Assembly: GCA_946887045.1 (NCBI GenBank)
Contig: CAMPKC010000006.1
Span: forward strand, 1 to 64,000
From: an uncultured Sphingobacteriaceae bacterium
GTDB taxonomy: Bacteria > Bacteroidota > Bacteroidia > Sphingobacteriales > Sphingobacteriaceae
Direction: 5' to 3'
Length of the DNA: 64,000 nucleotides
Under the pieces are notes generated by a model that searched no databases, was not told the DNA's origin, and saw nothing but the letters and a program-made list of their open reading frames with translations. Below are positions 42,823-53,226 of this stretch, piece by piece; the first letter of the stretch is position 1; the number at the start of each line of letters is the position of its first letter. The position numbers and the translations under genes were made by a program.

Positions 42823-43752
42823 ATGCAAAAAATCTACACAAGTATAGTCGTACTATTCCTTTTCAATTGCTGCGTCTTTGCGCAGGATACAGATTCGCTG
42901 CTACAGTCGCTTGACTCATCTAAATATGCAGGAGGTAAAACCAGCGCTACGTTTAAGTCGACCAGAATAGTTTTGTCGCATTCGAGCGAAACTCAAAAAA
43001 AACATGATTTGGATTTACGCATCCGTCATCATTTTGGAGATATCGGAGAGGAATTTGGTAGTTCACATACATTGTTTGGACTTGACGGAGCTACAGACCT
43101 TTATATTGGCTTGGACTTCGGACTAACAGATAAATTAACCCTGGGTATCGGCAGAAGTAAACGCGAAGAACTCTATAATTTTTTCATTAAACAAAAAACG
43201 ATTCAACAAAGTCAAAGAATTCCACTTACGATCACACTTCTTGGGCAGGCCGGAATTATTGCCAGAGAAGAAAATTTTAATAATGAATTTAATGGCGACT
43301 CGACCAGGAACAGCTACTTACTTCAGGCAATCATAGCGAAAAAGTTTTCAGAACATCTTTCTTTGCAAATTTCACCAACCTACCTGCTTCGCTCTGAACA
43401 TATCGCTTTTGGCGATCAGCAAAATCTTTTCAGTCTGGGCTTTGCAGGTAGATTCAAATTAAGCAAGCGGCTCTCTTTGATCGGCGACTATCAACTTGTG
43501 AATGCTTTCGGCCGCCCGGACAGCTTTTCTGAAAGCTATTTTAACCCGCTTGGCGTCGGATTAGAAATTGAAACCGGCGGACACGTATTTTCTCTCAACT
43601 TCATGAATTCCGAATATATTATTGAAAACAACTTTCTGCCGGAGACAAAAAAGTCGTGGAATGATGGAGGTGTACGCTTCGGATTCACTATCTCAAGAAA
43701 TTTCAGTCTCGGAAGATCAAGGAATCCGGATACCCAATCAAAAATCTATTAA
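42823..43752 (+). CDS. DUF5777-like outer-membrane beta-barrel protein
   Basis: A 309-residue protein with signal peptide (IYTSIVVLFLFNCCVFAQ). The body is a long series of barrel strands: LRIRHHFGDIGEEFGSSHTLFGLDGATDLYIGLDFGLTDKLTLGIGRSK near the start and GFAGRFKLSKRLSLIGDYQLVNA, GVGLEIETGGHVFSLNFMNSEYIIENNF and GGVRFGFTISRNFSL at the end. This is the DUF5777 pattern, usually found beside YceI and Rieske proteins in Bacteroidota. It follows YceI by 6 bp. Function unknown, with an electron-transfer or transport link inferred from neighbours. Confidence 0.82.
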   Translation: MQKIYTSIVVLFLFNCCVFAQDTDSLLQSLDSSKYAGGKTSATFKSTRIVLSHSSETQKKHDLDLRIRHHFGDIGEEFGSSHTLFGLDGATDLYIGLDFGLTDKLTLGIGRSKREELYNFFIKQKTIQQSQRIPLTITLLGQAGIIAREENFNNEFNGDSTRNSYLLQAIIAKKFSEHLSLQISPTYLLRSEHIAFGDQQNLFSLGFAGRFKLSKRLSLIGDYQLVNAFGRPDSFSESYFNPLGVGLEIETGGHVFSLNFMNSEYIIENNFLPETKKSWNDGGVRFGFTISRNFSLGRSRNPDTQSKIY

Positions 43753-43762
43753 ACAGCACGTT

Positions 43763-44203
43763 ATGGAAAGAGACGAATTTTTAAAAACACTGGGAATCAG
43801 CTTTGCTCTGGCATGTACAGGCACCTGTTTTCAGGCTTGCAGCAAAAGTGGAGATGACGACGACACTGGAACGCCAAACTCCGGCAGCAATACTGTTAAT
43901 GTGGATATTTCGACAATGGGATCGGTTGGGAGTCAGACCACCGTAAACGGAGTACTATTCTTTAGAATTGCTTCAGAAAACACAGCATCATCCTTTGTTG
44001 CTACAGAATCAGCATGCCCGCATCAGGGCAATCCCCTTACATGGCAACAAAATAATAATAGAATCTTTTGCAGCCTACATTCTTCAACGTATACATCCGC
44101 TGGAGCGGTAACAAATCAGCCAGTTGGCGGAGGGAGCACGAGAGCCCTTAAGATTTATTCTGTGACATTAGCAGGCACCACTTTAACAGCGACAAAGACT
44201 TAA
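43763..44203 (+). CDS. Exported Rieske [2Fe-2S] protein
   Basis: The ATG at 43763 (MERDEFLKTLGISFALACTG) is used; an earlier in-frame ATG lies inside the upstream gene. The product has 146 residues. A hydrophobic leader ends in a lipobox-like FQAC, so it is probably lipid-anchored, and a Ser/Gly/Asp linker follows. The Rieske cluster motifs are C85-P-H87 (SACPHQGNPLTW) and C103-SL-H106 (IFCSLHSSTY). Rieske proteins carry single electrons; here one serves a periplasmic or outer-membrane pathway tied to YceI and DUF5777. It is not part of a bc1 complex in this window. Confidence 0.88.
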   Translation: MERDEFLKTLGISFALACTGTCFQACSKSGDDDDTGTPNSGSNTVNVDISTMGSVGSQTTVNGVLFFRIASENTASSFVATESACPHQGNPLTWQQNNNRIFCSLHSSTYTSAGAVTNQPVGGGSTRALKIYSVTLAGTTLTATKT

Positions 44204-44242
44204 TTTTCGGTAAGTTAATGTAGGGGCGATTTTTAATCATCC

Positions 44243-45298
44243 TTACAATATTTTTATTTCGAAAAGCTTATTCCACTTTTTGCCGGTAACAAATAAGCGT
44301 TTGCCTTTAGCGTCCCAAGCGATTCCGTTTAACACAAGGCCCGAATCAAATCTGTCTTCATAAGGGGCTAATGCCTGCAAATTCAGTTCAGCCTCAACCC
44401 CGCCGGTGTAAGGATCAATAATAATTATCCGATCCTGCATATAAACATTGGCGTAGATCTTCCCATTGATATACTCCAGCTCATTCAAATTACTTACAGG
44501 TCCTTTGTTATCGTAAACATCGATAGAGCTTTGCACTTGATACGTATCCTTGTTGAGCTTATAAATTGAGTGAGATCCGTCTGTATTAAGGATGTGAGTA
44601 CCGTCAAAAGCTAATCCCCACCCTTCCCGGGTGCCTGTTGTGTAGGGAAACTCACCGAGTTTTGTCAAGGTATTTTTATCAAATACAAAGCCAACTCCTT
44701 CTTTCCATGTCAGCATAATAATTTTATCTCCTAACAAGGTTATCCCTTCAGCAAAAAACTGTGACCCCAAATCCGTCTTTTGCAAAACCTTGCCCGATTT
44801 AAAATCAACTTTCCGTAAGCTTGAGTGACCATACTCACCATCACTTTCGTATAAAACCCCATCGTGATACTCTAATCCCTGAGTGTAAGAGCTGGTATCA
44901 TGCGGATAAGTGTTTACTACTTTGTAGCTATATTTTACCGGAGCATTCGCGGGAAATAGTTGGATATTAGTATTTATTTCGACAGAATCGCCGGCCGTAT
45001 AAATAATGGCAGTTACTAATCGTCCGCCGAAAGGCAAACCGGTGGTTGGAAATTTCACCGCTTGAGTATCGCTGCGGCTGGTTATATATTTTGAATCAAC
45101 AAAGTATGCAATGGAATCAAATCTCCCAGGTTCTGCGTCGGTTTTTAATGTGATAGTTTCGCCCGAAGTTACTCTGCTTCCCTCAACAGGAGAAATGATA
45201 TAAGTGGATTTATCAAGGGATCTCTTACATGAAAATAAAAACAGAGTTAAAGTTCCGGAAAGAACAACAACCTTATATATTTTTTTACCAAAATGCAT
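44243..45298 (-). CDS. Glutaminyl-peptide cyclotransferase-like lipoprotein
   Basis: The ATG at 45298 (MHFGKKIYKVVVLSGTLTLFLFSCKRS) is preferred to a TTG two codons upstream. The 351-residue product has a lipid Cys at about residue 24. An Ig-like domain (about 30-120, ISPVEGSRVTSGETITLKTDA) precedes the five-bladed propeller of the plant-type glutamine cyclotransferase family: YPHDTSSYTQGLEYHDGVLYESDGEYGHSSLRKVDFKSG, FFAEGITLLGDKIIMLTWKEG, GWGLAFDGTHILNTDGSHSIY, LNELEYINGKIYANVYMQDRIIIIDPYTG and LNGIAWDAKGKRLFVTGKKW. The enzyme forms N-terminal pyroglutamate. It overlaps yraN by 14 bases. Confidence 0.88.
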   Translation of the reverse strand: MHFGKKIYKVVVLSGTLTLFLFSCKRSLDKSTYIISPVEGSRVTSGETITLKTDAEPGRFDSIAYFVDSKYITSRSDTQAVKFPTTGLPFGGRLVTAIIYTAGDSVEINTNIQLFPANAPVKYSYKVVNTYPHDTSSYTQGLEYHDGVLYESDGEYGHSSLRKVDFKSGKVLQKTDLGSQFFAEGITLLGDKIIMLTWKEGVGFVFDKNTLTKLGEFPYTTGTREGWGLAFDGTHILNTDGSHSIYKLNKDTYQVQSSIDVYDNKGPVSNLNELEYINGKIYANVYMQDRIIIIDPYTGGVEAELNLQALAPYEDRFDSGLVLNGIAWDAKGKRLFVTGKKWNKLFEIKIL

Positions 45299-45641
45299 CT
45301 TCAATGTGTTTTAATTTATATGCTCCATCATTTGAAAAAAGTATGGATACGATGTCAAATCGAATTTCACCTTTGAAATCCATGATGTAAAGATATTCTT
45401 CTGCAGCCTTTTGCAAAAGTGTTTGTTTAGCTTCATTTACAAAATCTTCTGGCTGACCAAATCCAGTTGATGTACGGGTTTTTACTTCCACGAAAATGAT
45501 ACGCTTATCGCGATAAGCAATCAAATCTACTTCAGCTTTGCCGAAGCACCAGTTCTCATCAAGAATTTCATAGGCATTTTCCTCAAGATACTTTTTGGCG
45601 ATGGATTCGCCCTGCTGGCCTAAAAGATTGTGGGTAGCCAT
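45285..45641 (-). CDS. yraN: YraN-family endonuclease-like protein (UPF0102)
   Basis: A 118-residue protein of the small Holliday-junction-resolvase-like UPF0102 family. The pattern GESIAKKYLEENAYEILDENWCFGKAEVDLIAYRDKRIIFVEVKTRTSTGFG has the D-E-K nuclease residues (Glu in GKAEVDLIA and the EVK of FVEVKTR). Its start (TAATG) overlaps the dnaG stop by one base, so translation is coupled to primase. The role in DNA repair or recombination is inferred from the fold. Confidence 0.9.
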   Translation of the reverse strand: MATHNLLGQQGESIAKKYLEENAYEILDENWCFGKAEVDLIAYRDKRIIFVEVKTRTSTGFGQPEDFVNEAKQTLLQKAAEEYLYIMDFKGEIRFDIVSILFSNDGAYKLKHIEDAFW

Positions 45642-47569
45642 TACTTCAAAACTACAGATCCTAAAAAGCTGGAAATACCTTTTTCAACCTCCTTCACACG
45701 CAAATAACGTTGCATCAAAATGATTTGATTATCCTCATCGGTTTCCTGCTGAATCTCCAGTCGAATATTTTTAAGAATACGGTCAACCTTACGTTTCTTC
45801 AAGTGAAAAATCCCGCCTAAAATGGTGGCTCGCATATTTTCGGTCTCGTTACGAACATAAATCTTCCGCTTGTTATACCAGTTTTCACTTAAATTATATT
45901 GAGAAGAAATCAGAGAAATTGCAAGCTCGGAAATCCTGGCGTCAGAATGGTTAATAAAATCTTGCACCGTTGGCAGCTCTCCATTCTCAATGCGCTTATT
46001 ATATTCTTCTAAAACACTTTTACACTGCGGATTATCAAAAGTCACATCGGCCAGATTGGAAATAACGTATGGCGCGATGTAGGTATCCGTAATGCCGTCC
46101 CAGTGAACCAGCTCATGTCCATAATTTAAAAGCAAGCGAACAATTTCCTTTTCCTGAAATTCGTCATTGTCGGTATAGGTCTCCGCATCGAAAAATCCTT
46201 CGGGGGGAGGTAACTCCTCAGGTCTTCCGGCAGATGGTTCAGGCCTGTTATTCTCTCTTTTATTTTTATTGAGCCTTAACTTATTTAATTCGGCAATCAG
46301 AACACGCTCTTCAATTTGCAGCAAAGAGCTGCATTCTCGCACAAAGACTGAAGCTTTAATGTCATCGGGAATTTTGGCGATGCTATCAACCACATCATGT
46401 ATAATTCCAGCCTTTTTTATGGGATCATTCCCTGCATCCTTTAGCAGGATAGAGGTTTTATATAAAATAAAATCTTGCTGGTTTTTTTCGAGGAAAGTTT
46501 TGAAAGCGGCGCTTCCAAGCTTTTGAACGTATGAATCGGGGTCATTCCCTTCCGGGAAAAGAACCACTTTCACATTCAGACCCTCTTCCAAAATCATATC
46601 CAAGCCTCTCAGTGAAGCTTTAATTCCGGCGGCATCACCGTCGAAGAGGATCGTTATGTTTTTTGTAAAACGAGAAATGAGCCGGATTTGCTCGACCGTA
46701 AGTGAAGTTCCCGACGAAGCAACCACGTTTTCTATACCCGCCTGTTGGACAGAAAGCACATCTGCGTATCCTTCAACCAGGTAACAATTATCTAAATCGC
46801 GTATCGCTTTCTTGGCAAAGAAAAGTCCGTAGAGAACGTTTGATTTATGATAGATTTCACTCTCCGGAGAGTTTACATATTTGGGTACGTTCTTGTCGGT
46901 TTTAAGAGTTCGCCCGCCAAAGCCGATGATCCTACCTGTAAAGTTGTGGATCGGAAACATCACCCGTCCGCGGAAGCGATCGTATAATCCTCCTTTGTCG
47001 TTCCGGATTGACAGTCCGGTTTCTTCTAAAAATTCTTCCTTATATCCTTCCCGTACAGCTTTTTCGCCTAAAGCGCCCCATTCATCCGGCGAATAGCCGA
47101 GTTCGAACTTCTTAATAATGTCATCCCGGAAGCCTCTCTCTTTAAAATAACCTAAACCTATGGTTTGCCCAGCCTGTGTTTCCCACATGTTGTGGCTGAA
47201 AAACTTGGCCGCCCATGAAGAGATCACAAAAAGACTTTCCCTGCGGCTATCAGCCACCTGTTGTTCGGGCGAGGCTTCAATCTCCGCGATCTCAATATTG
47301 TATTTATTAGCTAAATACTTTAACGCTTCCGGATAAGAGTACTTCTCGTGATCCATGATAAAGCGGGTAGAATCACCGCCTTTACCGCAGCCAAAGCATT
47401 TATAAATTCCCTTATTTACTGATACGTGAAAGGAAGGAGTTTTCTCATTATGAAAGGGGCAATTCCCAATTAAACTAGTACCACGTTTTTTAAGATGCAC
47501 AAAGTCGCCAACCACCTCTTCAATACGAGCGGTTTCCAGGATTTTATCGACGGTTTCTTTGGCAATCAT
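45641..47569 (-). CDS. dnaG: DNA primase
   Basis: A 642-residue primase. The N-terminal CHC2 zinc ribbon has C37, H40, C58 and C61 (NCPFHNEKTPSFHVSVNKG and YKCFGCGKGGD). A primase core follows (RFRGRVMFPIHNFTGRIIGFGGR) with the TOPRIM domain (YLVEGYADVLSVQQAG...NITILFDGDAAGIKAS) that binds Mg2+. The C-terminal helicase-binding domain is less conserved. The enzyme makes RNA primers at the fork. It is the first gene of an operon with yraN and the glutamine cyclotransferase. Confidence 0.96.
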   Translation of the reverse strand: MIAKETVDKILETARIEEVVGDFVHLKKRGTSLIGNCPFHNEKTPSFHVSVNKGIYKCFGCGKGGDSTRFIMDHEKYSYPEALKYLANKYNIEIAEIEASPEQQVADSRRESLFVISSWAAKFFSHNMWETQAGQTIGLGYFKERGFRDDIIKKFELGYSPDEWGALGEKAVREGYKEEFLEETGLSIRNDKGGLYDRFRGRVMFPIHNFTGRIIGFGGRTLKTDKNVPKYVNSPESEIYHKSNVLYGLFFAKKAIRDLDNCYLVEGYADVLSVQQAGIENVVASSGTSLTVEQIRLISRFTKNITILFDGDAAGIKASLRGLDMILEEGLNVKVVLFPEGNDPDSYVQKLGSAAFKTFLEKNQQDFILYKTSILLKDAGNDPIKKAGIIHDVVDSIAKIPDDIKASVFVRECSSLLQIEERVLIAELNKLRLNKNKRENNRPEPSAGRPEELPPPEGFFDAETYTDNDEFQEKEIVRLLLNYGHELVHWDGITDTYIAPYVISNLADVTFDNPQCKSVLEEYNKRIENGELPTVQDFINHSDARISELAISLISSQYNLSENWYNKRKIYVRNETENMRATILGGIFHLKKRKVDRILKNIRLEIQQETDEDNQIILMQRYLRVKEVEKGISSFLGSVVLK

Positions 47570-47620
47570 CAGGAAAAATAAAAGGATTTAATGTACACAG
47601 AATTCCGGACTACATCAAGC

Positions 47621-48568
47621 TTACTTTTTGCCTGGTTTGTAGCCCTTATGCAAGATCAGGAAGCTCGCCTTTTCTTCCTTTTTTAATGGGATATCCCAAT
47701 CACCCTGATAACTTATTTTTGTAGGCAACAATACCTCACCATTATCAAAATAACCCAGCTCTATATTCATCTGCACATCAAAATCAAACGCAATATTATC
47801 GTACTTCATATCCACGTATCGGCCAAGAATCTGGAAGTTTCGCTTATCGAAGATCGTGGTCAGCTCTTTGATCATTAGTCCGTCTTCCGTCCACCGGGTT
47901 ATATCGGGTTTAACTTTAACCGTAAATTTATATACCGGGATGGAATCCAGATATGTGCTGGAAAAAAAAGTATAGTTATAATACTGACGCATGTTGGCAG
48001 TAAAGATTTGAGTTTTTCCGCCAATAATCGGAACCCCTTTAATCGGCCTTCCGGGACTAAAAATCAATGTTTTTAGCTTATCCTTATAGGATTCATTCGT
48101 TCCCCCAGCCTTTCCCGAAGATGGAGCGGCAGACTCAAAATCCGAATTATAAGGGTTCATGAAAATGTAATCAAACATCTCAACAGTGTACAATTGAAAC
48201 TTGCCGTTCTTTTTATAAAGTTTACCACTATCCTGCTTAGCTAAGAACTGCATTTGGTATGGGCCATTGTTATTATGGTAGATCTTACGAAACACTTTCC
48301 CCTCGATCTTATTTTTTTTATCATATGTAAACACCCTGTTTTCAGCTGTGAAACTGTATTTTTTCATGTTGCTGAAAGCTTCGTAAAAGCTGGTATCTTT
48401 TAAGATCTCATTAATAAATGTCTCAACAGTAAGTCTTTTTGCTGTAATATTTATTACCGTATCAAATGTGACAGTGAGAACTGTGTCGGGATTATAACGA
48501 GGAATTTGCTGCGCCTCGGCAAAAAAAGATATTGTTAAGAAAAAGAAGGCTGTTATTATATTTTTCAT
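47621..48568 (-). CDS. Exported protein of unknown function
   Basis: The ATG at 48568 (MKNIITAFFFLTISFFAEAQ) gives a standard signal peptide; an in-frame TTG 11 codons upstream is unlikely. The 315-residue mature protein is beta-rich, with LKDTSFYEAFSNMKKYSFTAENRVFTYDKKNKIEGKVFRK near residue 50 and WTEDGLMIKELTTIFDKRNFQILGRYVDMKYDNIAFDFDVQMNIELGYFDNGEVLLPTKISYQGDWDIP near the end. It resembles outer-membrane-lipoprotein-like folds of the DUF3108/LolA type, but I cannot place it with certainty. It is not clearly linked to its neighbours. Confidence 0.7.
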   Translation of the reverse strand: MKNIITAFFFLTISFFAEAQQIPRYNPDTVLTVTFDTVINITAKRLTVETFINEILKDTSFYEAFSNMKKYSFTAENRVFTYDKKNKIEGKVFRKIYHNNNGPYQMQFLAKQDSGKLYKKNGKFQLYTVEMFDYIFMNPYNSDFESAAPSSGKAGGTNESYKDKLKTLIFSPGRPIKGVPIIGGKTQIFTANMRQYYNYTFFSSTYLDSIPVYKFTVKVKPDITRWTEDGLMIKELTTIFDKRNFQILGRYVDMKYDNIAFDFDVQMNIELGYFDNGEVLLPTKISYQGDWDIPLKKEEKASFLILHKGYKPGKK

Positions 48569-48675
48569 TAGAATATAATTGTTTTTACGGAGATGAAGCA
48601 ATCATCTTATTTAAAGCAGGTGAATAAGTTTGCGACAAACCCGGAAGACATTTCAAAAAAACCGCAAAAATCCGC

Positions 48676-49860
48676 CTAATTTCCTAACTGTTTCAAAGCA
48701 GTGTAAGCCATTAATCCTACGCCTGTTTTTAAAGCGCTTTCATCAATGTTAAATGTCGGTGTATGTACTGAAGATGTAATTCCCTTCGCCTCGTTCCGAA
48801 TTCCTAAACGATAAAAACAAGCGTCGGAAACCTGAGAATAATACGCAAAGTCTTCTGCAGCCATCCATATATCGATATCCAGCACGTTTTCCTCTCCAAG
48901 ATAATCTACCGCGCACTCGCGAACCTTAGCGGTCAGTTTTTCCTCATTTACAAGAAATGGATAACCATTCACAATATTAAAATCGCAGCTTCCACCCATG
49001 CTTTCAGCGATCCCTTCCGCCATTTTTTTCATGCGCTTATGAGCTTCCGCACGCCATGTTTCATCCATGGTTCTGAAAGTGCCTTCCAGTTTCACTTCAT
49101 TAGGTATGATGTTAGTTGCACCGTTTGCAATTACTTTACCAAAAGACAATACTGTAGGGAGCTTTGGATCGGCGACGCGGCTTACGATTTGCTGCAAAGC
49201 GACGATGATGTGCGACGTGATTAAAACGGGATCAATATTTTGCTGAGGCTGTGCACCATGGCCACCTTTTCCTGTAACAGTGACATACAATTCGTCGGTA
49301 GAAGCCATGTATTTCCCCGAGCGGATACCTATTTTACCGGCATCGATCAAAGGCATAACATGCTGGCCGATAACAGCCTGGGGTTTCGGATTCTCCAGCA
49401 CTCCTTCTTTGATCATTACGCTTGCTCCGCCGGGTAGTTTTTCTTCTGCCGGCTGAAAAATAAGTTTTATTGTGCCACCAAATTCGGATTTCAGTTCTGT
49501 AAGAATCCTCGCCACTCCAAGTAAAGATGAAGTGTGCACGTCGTGTCCGCAGGCATGCATTATGCCTTCATTCTTCGATTTATAAGAAACATCGTTAGCC
49601 TCTATAATCGGCAGAGCATCCATGTCTGCACGCAAAGCGATGACAGATTCAGAGGGCTTGTCGCCCCTTAATAATCCTACAACGCCCGTGTCAGCCATTG
49701 GCGACCATTGAATGCCTAAGGCATCAAGCTGAGACTTAACAAATGCGGAGGTTTGATACTCTGCAAATGACAATTCAGGATTCTGATGCAAATGCCTGCG
49801 AATGTCGATCACATCGGAGTGAATACTTTCTGCTAAGGCCCGGACTTTTTCTTTTAACAT
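48676..49860 (-). CDS. M20-family amidohydrolase (hippurate-hydrolase-like)
   Basis: A 394-residue zinc amidohydrolase. The N-terminal DIRRHLHQNPELSFAEYQTS and VIALRADMDALPI, then the metal site MHACGHDVHTSSLLG (C104, H106 region), FQPAEEKLPGGASVMI (Glu pair) and VIGQHV. The dimerisation insert is VTVTGKGGHGAQPQQNIDPVL, and the C-terminal AAEDFAYYSQVSDACFYRLGI carries the last metal-binding region. Such enzymes cut N-acyl amino acids or related amides in the cytosol. There is no signal peptide. Substrate not assigned. It is followed downstream (minus strand) by an unrelated exported protein. Confidence 0.92.
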   Translation of the reverse strand: MLKEKVRALAESIHSDVIDIRRHLHQNPELSFAEYQTSAFVKSQLDALGIQWSPMADTGVVGLLRGDKPSESVIALRADMDALPIIEANDVSYKSKNEGIMHACGHDVHTSSLLGVARILTELKSEFGGTIKLIFQPAEEKLPGGASVMIKEGVLENPKPQAVIGQHVMPLIDAGKIGIRSGKYMASTDELYVTVTGKGGHGAQPQQNIDPVLITSHIIVALQQIVSRVADPKLPTVLSFGKVIANGATNIIPNEVKLEGTFRTMDETWRAEAHKRMKKMAEGIAESMGGSCDFNIVNGYPFLVNEEKLTAKVRECAVDYLGEENVLDIDIWMAAEDFAYYSQVSDACFYRLGIRNEAKGITSSVHTPTFNIDESALKTGVGLMAYTALKQLGN

Positions 49861-49917
49861 TTAGTGCAATTCAAAAATTAAAAAATTAAAAACTGAATGA
49901 ACTTTATAACACTAACC

Positions 49918-52900
49918 TTATTCCAGACCTGCACCATGGCAGTTCTTATATTTTTTCCCGCTTCCGCAAGGACAAGGATCGTTTCTTCCAATTTTAACCT
50001 CTGCTCGTACCGGCATTGTTTTTTGGATTTCACGAGTATCTTCCATTGGAGCGCCACCAGCACTTGCTAATGCAGCAAGCTGTGGTTTAGAAACTTTTAA
50101 TTTAGACAGATCTTGTTTGGGTTGCGGACGAGCCTCTCTTACCTCTTCCGACTGCTGAGATGGAATTCCGCCCTTAAATAAGAAGCTAACCACTTCTTTA
50201 TTCACCGTTACAAGCATTTGTTTAAATAAATTAAACGCTTCCATCTTGTAAATAACCAATGGATCTTTCTGCTCGTAAACCGCATTCTGAACGGATTGCT
50301 TTAACTCATCCATTTCGCGAAGGTGCTCTTTCCATGACTCATCAATCAAGGCAAGAACTACAGTCTTTTCAAAAGATTTAAATACTTCTGTTCCTTTGCT
50401 TTCTACTGCTTTTTTAAGATTTGCAGAAACCTGCATTCCCCTGATTCCATCTGTAAACGGAACAATGATATTTTCTATAAACTCTCCACGTTCTTCAAAA
50501 ACCTGTTTAAGTACCGGGTAAGCTTGCTGAGCAATCACTTCAATTTTACGCTGATAGTAATCAGTTACTTTAGCAAACATACGCTCGGTTAACTTAGCTA
50601 TTGACGAGGCAGTGAACTCATCTTCAGTAATTTCAGGATCGATTGAGAATATCCTTATCAACTCTAATTTAAAGCCTTCAAAGTTTGAGGTTTCCTTGTA
50701 CTCAGTTATAATATCTTCAACCGTATCAAAAAAGGTATTGTTCAGATCCACTTCAAGGCGTTCGCCGAAAAGAGCATTTTTACGTTTAGCATAAATAACT
50801 GATCGCTGCGAGTTCATCACATCATCATACTCAAGCAAACGCTTACGAATACCAAAGTTGTTTTCTTCGACCTTCCGTTGTGCACGTTCAATTGACTTAG
50901 TGATCATTGAATGCTGAATTACCTCACCATCTTCAATCCCCATTCTTAACATGATGTTTGAAATCCTTTCAGAACCAAACAAACGCATTAAATTATCTTC
51001 AAGAGACACGAAGAATTGAGAGGATCCAGGGTCTCCCTGACGACCTGCACGACCGCGTAACTGCCTGTCAACACGACGGGATTCATGACGCTCAGTACCG
51101 ACAATGGCTAAACCTCCGGCTTCTTTAACACCTTCACCTAATTTAATATCCGTACCACGACCAGCCATATTGGTGGCAATGGTAACTGTTCCGGCTTTAC
51201 CCGCTTCGGCAACAATATCTGCTTCTTTCTGGTGAAGTTTCGCATTTAACACATTATGCCTAACACCTCTCAGTTTCAGCATCCGGCTTAATAACTCTGA
51301 AATCTCAACGGAAGTTGTACCAACCAAAACTGGCCTTCCAGCCTGAGTTAATGACGCAATCTCATCCACAACCGCATTGTATTTCTCGCGCATGGTACGA
51401 TAAACCTTATCCTCCATGTCTTTACGTTGCATCGGTACGTTAGTTGGGATTTCAACTACATCCAATTTATAGATCTGCCATAGCTCGCCTGCTTCTGTAG
51501 TGGCCGTACCAGTCATACCGGCTAGCTTATGGTACATTCTGAAATAGTTCTGAAGAGTAATAGTTGCATAGGTTTGAGATGCGTCCTCAACCTTTACATT
51601 CTCTTTAGCTTCAATCGCCTGGTGCAAACCATCAGAATAACGACGACCTTCCATAACACGGCCGGTCTGCTCATCGACGATTTTGATTTTTCCTTCGTCA
51701 ATGATGTATTCAACATCATTTTCGAACAAAGTGTATGCCTTTAACAGCTGATTTACAGAGTGAATCCGTTCTGATTTCACTGAAAAATCACGCATCAAAG
51801 AATCCTTTTTAGCAAGTTTCTCTTCTGTGCTCAGAGTCGATTTTTCTATATCGGCTATTTCGGAACCGACATCCGGCATCACAAAGAAACCAGCATCTTC
51901 GCCTGAAGCAGTAATTAGCTCAATACCTTTCTCAGTAAGTTCTACCTGGTTATGTTTTTCATCAATAATAAAAAACAACTCTTCGTCAACCTTTGGCATT
52001 TCCTTACCCTGATCCTGCATATAGTAGTTTTCAGTTTTGGTAAGAACCTGTTTGACGCCCGATTCACTCAAGAATTTGATTAAAGCCTTACTTTTCGGCA
52101 ATCCGCGATGTGCCCGTAATAAAGCCAGTCCGCCTTCGTTAACACCCGACTTACCATCAGCAATTTGTTTCTTAGCTTCATTTAAGGCTGTGTTGACAAA
52201 ACTTTTCTGAGCATTTACCAAGCGCTCGATGCGAGGTTTCAAATCATAAAATTCGTGTTCATCACCTCTCGGTATCGGACCTGAAATAATTAATGGGGTA
52301 CGTGCATCATCAATTAAAACTGAATCGACCTCATCCACCATAGCAAAATGCAGTTTCCGCTGTACAAGGCTTTCTGGCGATTGCGTCATGTTATCACGCA
52401 GGTAATCGAAACCAAACTCATTATTGGTACCAAAAGTGATGTCGGCTAAATAAGCATTACGCCTGCCTTCAGAATTTGGCTGATGCTTATCAATACAATC
52501 AACGCTTAACTCATGAAATTCGAATAAAGGACCGTTCCACTCGGAGTCACGGCGGGCAAGATAATCGTTAACAGTAACGATATGCACACCCTGACCAGCA
52601 AGCGCGTTCAGATATGCAGGTAAGGTTCCAACAAGAGTTTTACCTTCACCTGTAGTCATCTCAGCAATTTTACCCTGGTGCAATACGATACCACCAATTA
52701 GCTGAACATCATAATGAATCATGTTCCACACAACCTCGGTACCTGCTGCTAACCAGGTATTGTGGTGAATTGCCTTATCGCCTTTTATCTGTACGTTATT
52801 TTTGCGAGCGGCCAATTCGCGGTCGAATTGAGTAGCTGTAACTTCAATAGTTTTATTTTCCGTAAAACGACGGGCAGTTTCTTTCACCACCGCAAATGCC

Positions 52901-53226
52901 TGAGGAAGAATTTCCAATAAAACAACCTCAAGCTGCTTATCGCGGTCTTTACCTAGTTTATCTACTTTATCGTATAGATCCGTTTTATCATGAATGGACA
53001 ATTCAGAATTTTCAGCTTCTTCTTTCAATTGCTGAATTTCCTGATCTATTGCAGCTAAAGCTTCTTTTATTATAGCTTTAAATTCCGCAGTTTTCTGACG
53101 CAATTCATCATCGCTTAGCGAAGCCAGTTTTGGATATTCTGCTTTAATCTGTTCAACCAATGGCTGAATTTGCTTTATATCGCGTTCGGATTTACTTCCG
53201 AATAGTTTATTTAAAAAACCTAACAT
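49918..53226 (-). CDS. secA: Preprotein translocase ATPase SecA
   Basis: The ATG at 53226 ([22 protein letters not shown]) is the conserved SecA start; an in-frame TTG ten codons earlier is not used. The 1102-residue product is long because of a Bacteroidota-type insert (about 335-480, including [18 protein letters not shown] and [12 protein letters not shown]). Signatures are [27 protein letters not shown] (Walker A), [18 protein letters not shown] (DEAD-like), [13 protein letters not shown] and [24 protein letters not shown]. The C-terminal zinc motif is [13 protein letters not shown]. SecA drives export through SecYEG. Confidence 0.97.
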   Translation of the reverse strand: MLGFLNKLFGSKSERDIKQIQPLVEQIKAEYPKLASLSDDELRQKTAEFKAIIKEALAAIDQEIQQLKEEAENSELSIHDKTDLYDKVDKLGKDRDKQLEVVLLEILPQAFAVVKETARRFTENKTIEVTATQFDRELAARKNNVQIKGDKAIHHNTWLAAGTEVVWNMIHYDVQLIGGIVLHQGKIAEMTTGEGKTLVGTLPAYLNALAGQGVHIVTVNDYLARRDSEWNGPLFEFHELSVDCIDKHQPNSEGRRNAYLADITFGTNNEFGFDYLRDNMTQSPESLVQRKLHFAMVDEVDSVLIDDARTPLIISGPIPRGDEHEFYDLKPRIERLVNAQKSFVNTALNEAKKQIADGKSGVNEGGLALLRAHRGLPKSKALIKFLSESGVKQVLTKTENYYMQDQGKEMPKVDEELFFIIDEKHNQVELTEKGIELITASGEDAGFFVMPDVGSEIADIEKSTLSTEEKLAKKDSLMRDFSVKSERIHSVNQLLKAYTLFENDVEYIIDEGKIKIVDEQTGRVMEGRRYSDGLHQAIEAKENVKVEDASQTYATITLQNYFRMYHKLAGMTGTATTEAGELWQIYKLDVVEIPTNVPMQRKDMEDKVYRTMREKYNAVVDEIASLTQAGRPVLVGTTSVEISELLSRMLKLRGVRHNVLNAKLHQKEADIVAEAGKAGTVTIATNMAGRGTDIKLGEGVKEAGGLAIVGTERHESRRVDRQLRGRAGRQGDPGSSQFFVSLEDNLMRLFGSERISNIMLRMGIEDGEVIQHSMITKSIERAQRKVEENNFGIRKRLLEYDDVMNSQRSVIYAKRKNALFGERLEVDLNNTFFDTVEDIITEYKETSNFEGFKLELIRIFSIDPEITEDEFTASSIAKLTERMFAKVTDYYQRKIEVIAQQAYPVLKQVFEERGEFIENIIVPFTDGIRGMQVSANLKKAVESKGTEVFKSFEKTVVLALIDESWKEHLREMDELKQSVQNAVYEQKDPLVIYKMEAFNLFKQMLVTVNKEVVSFLFKGGIPSQQSEEVREARPQPKQDLSKLKVSKPQLAALASAGGAPMEDTREIQKTMPVRAEVKIGRNDPCPCGSGKKYKNCHGAGLE

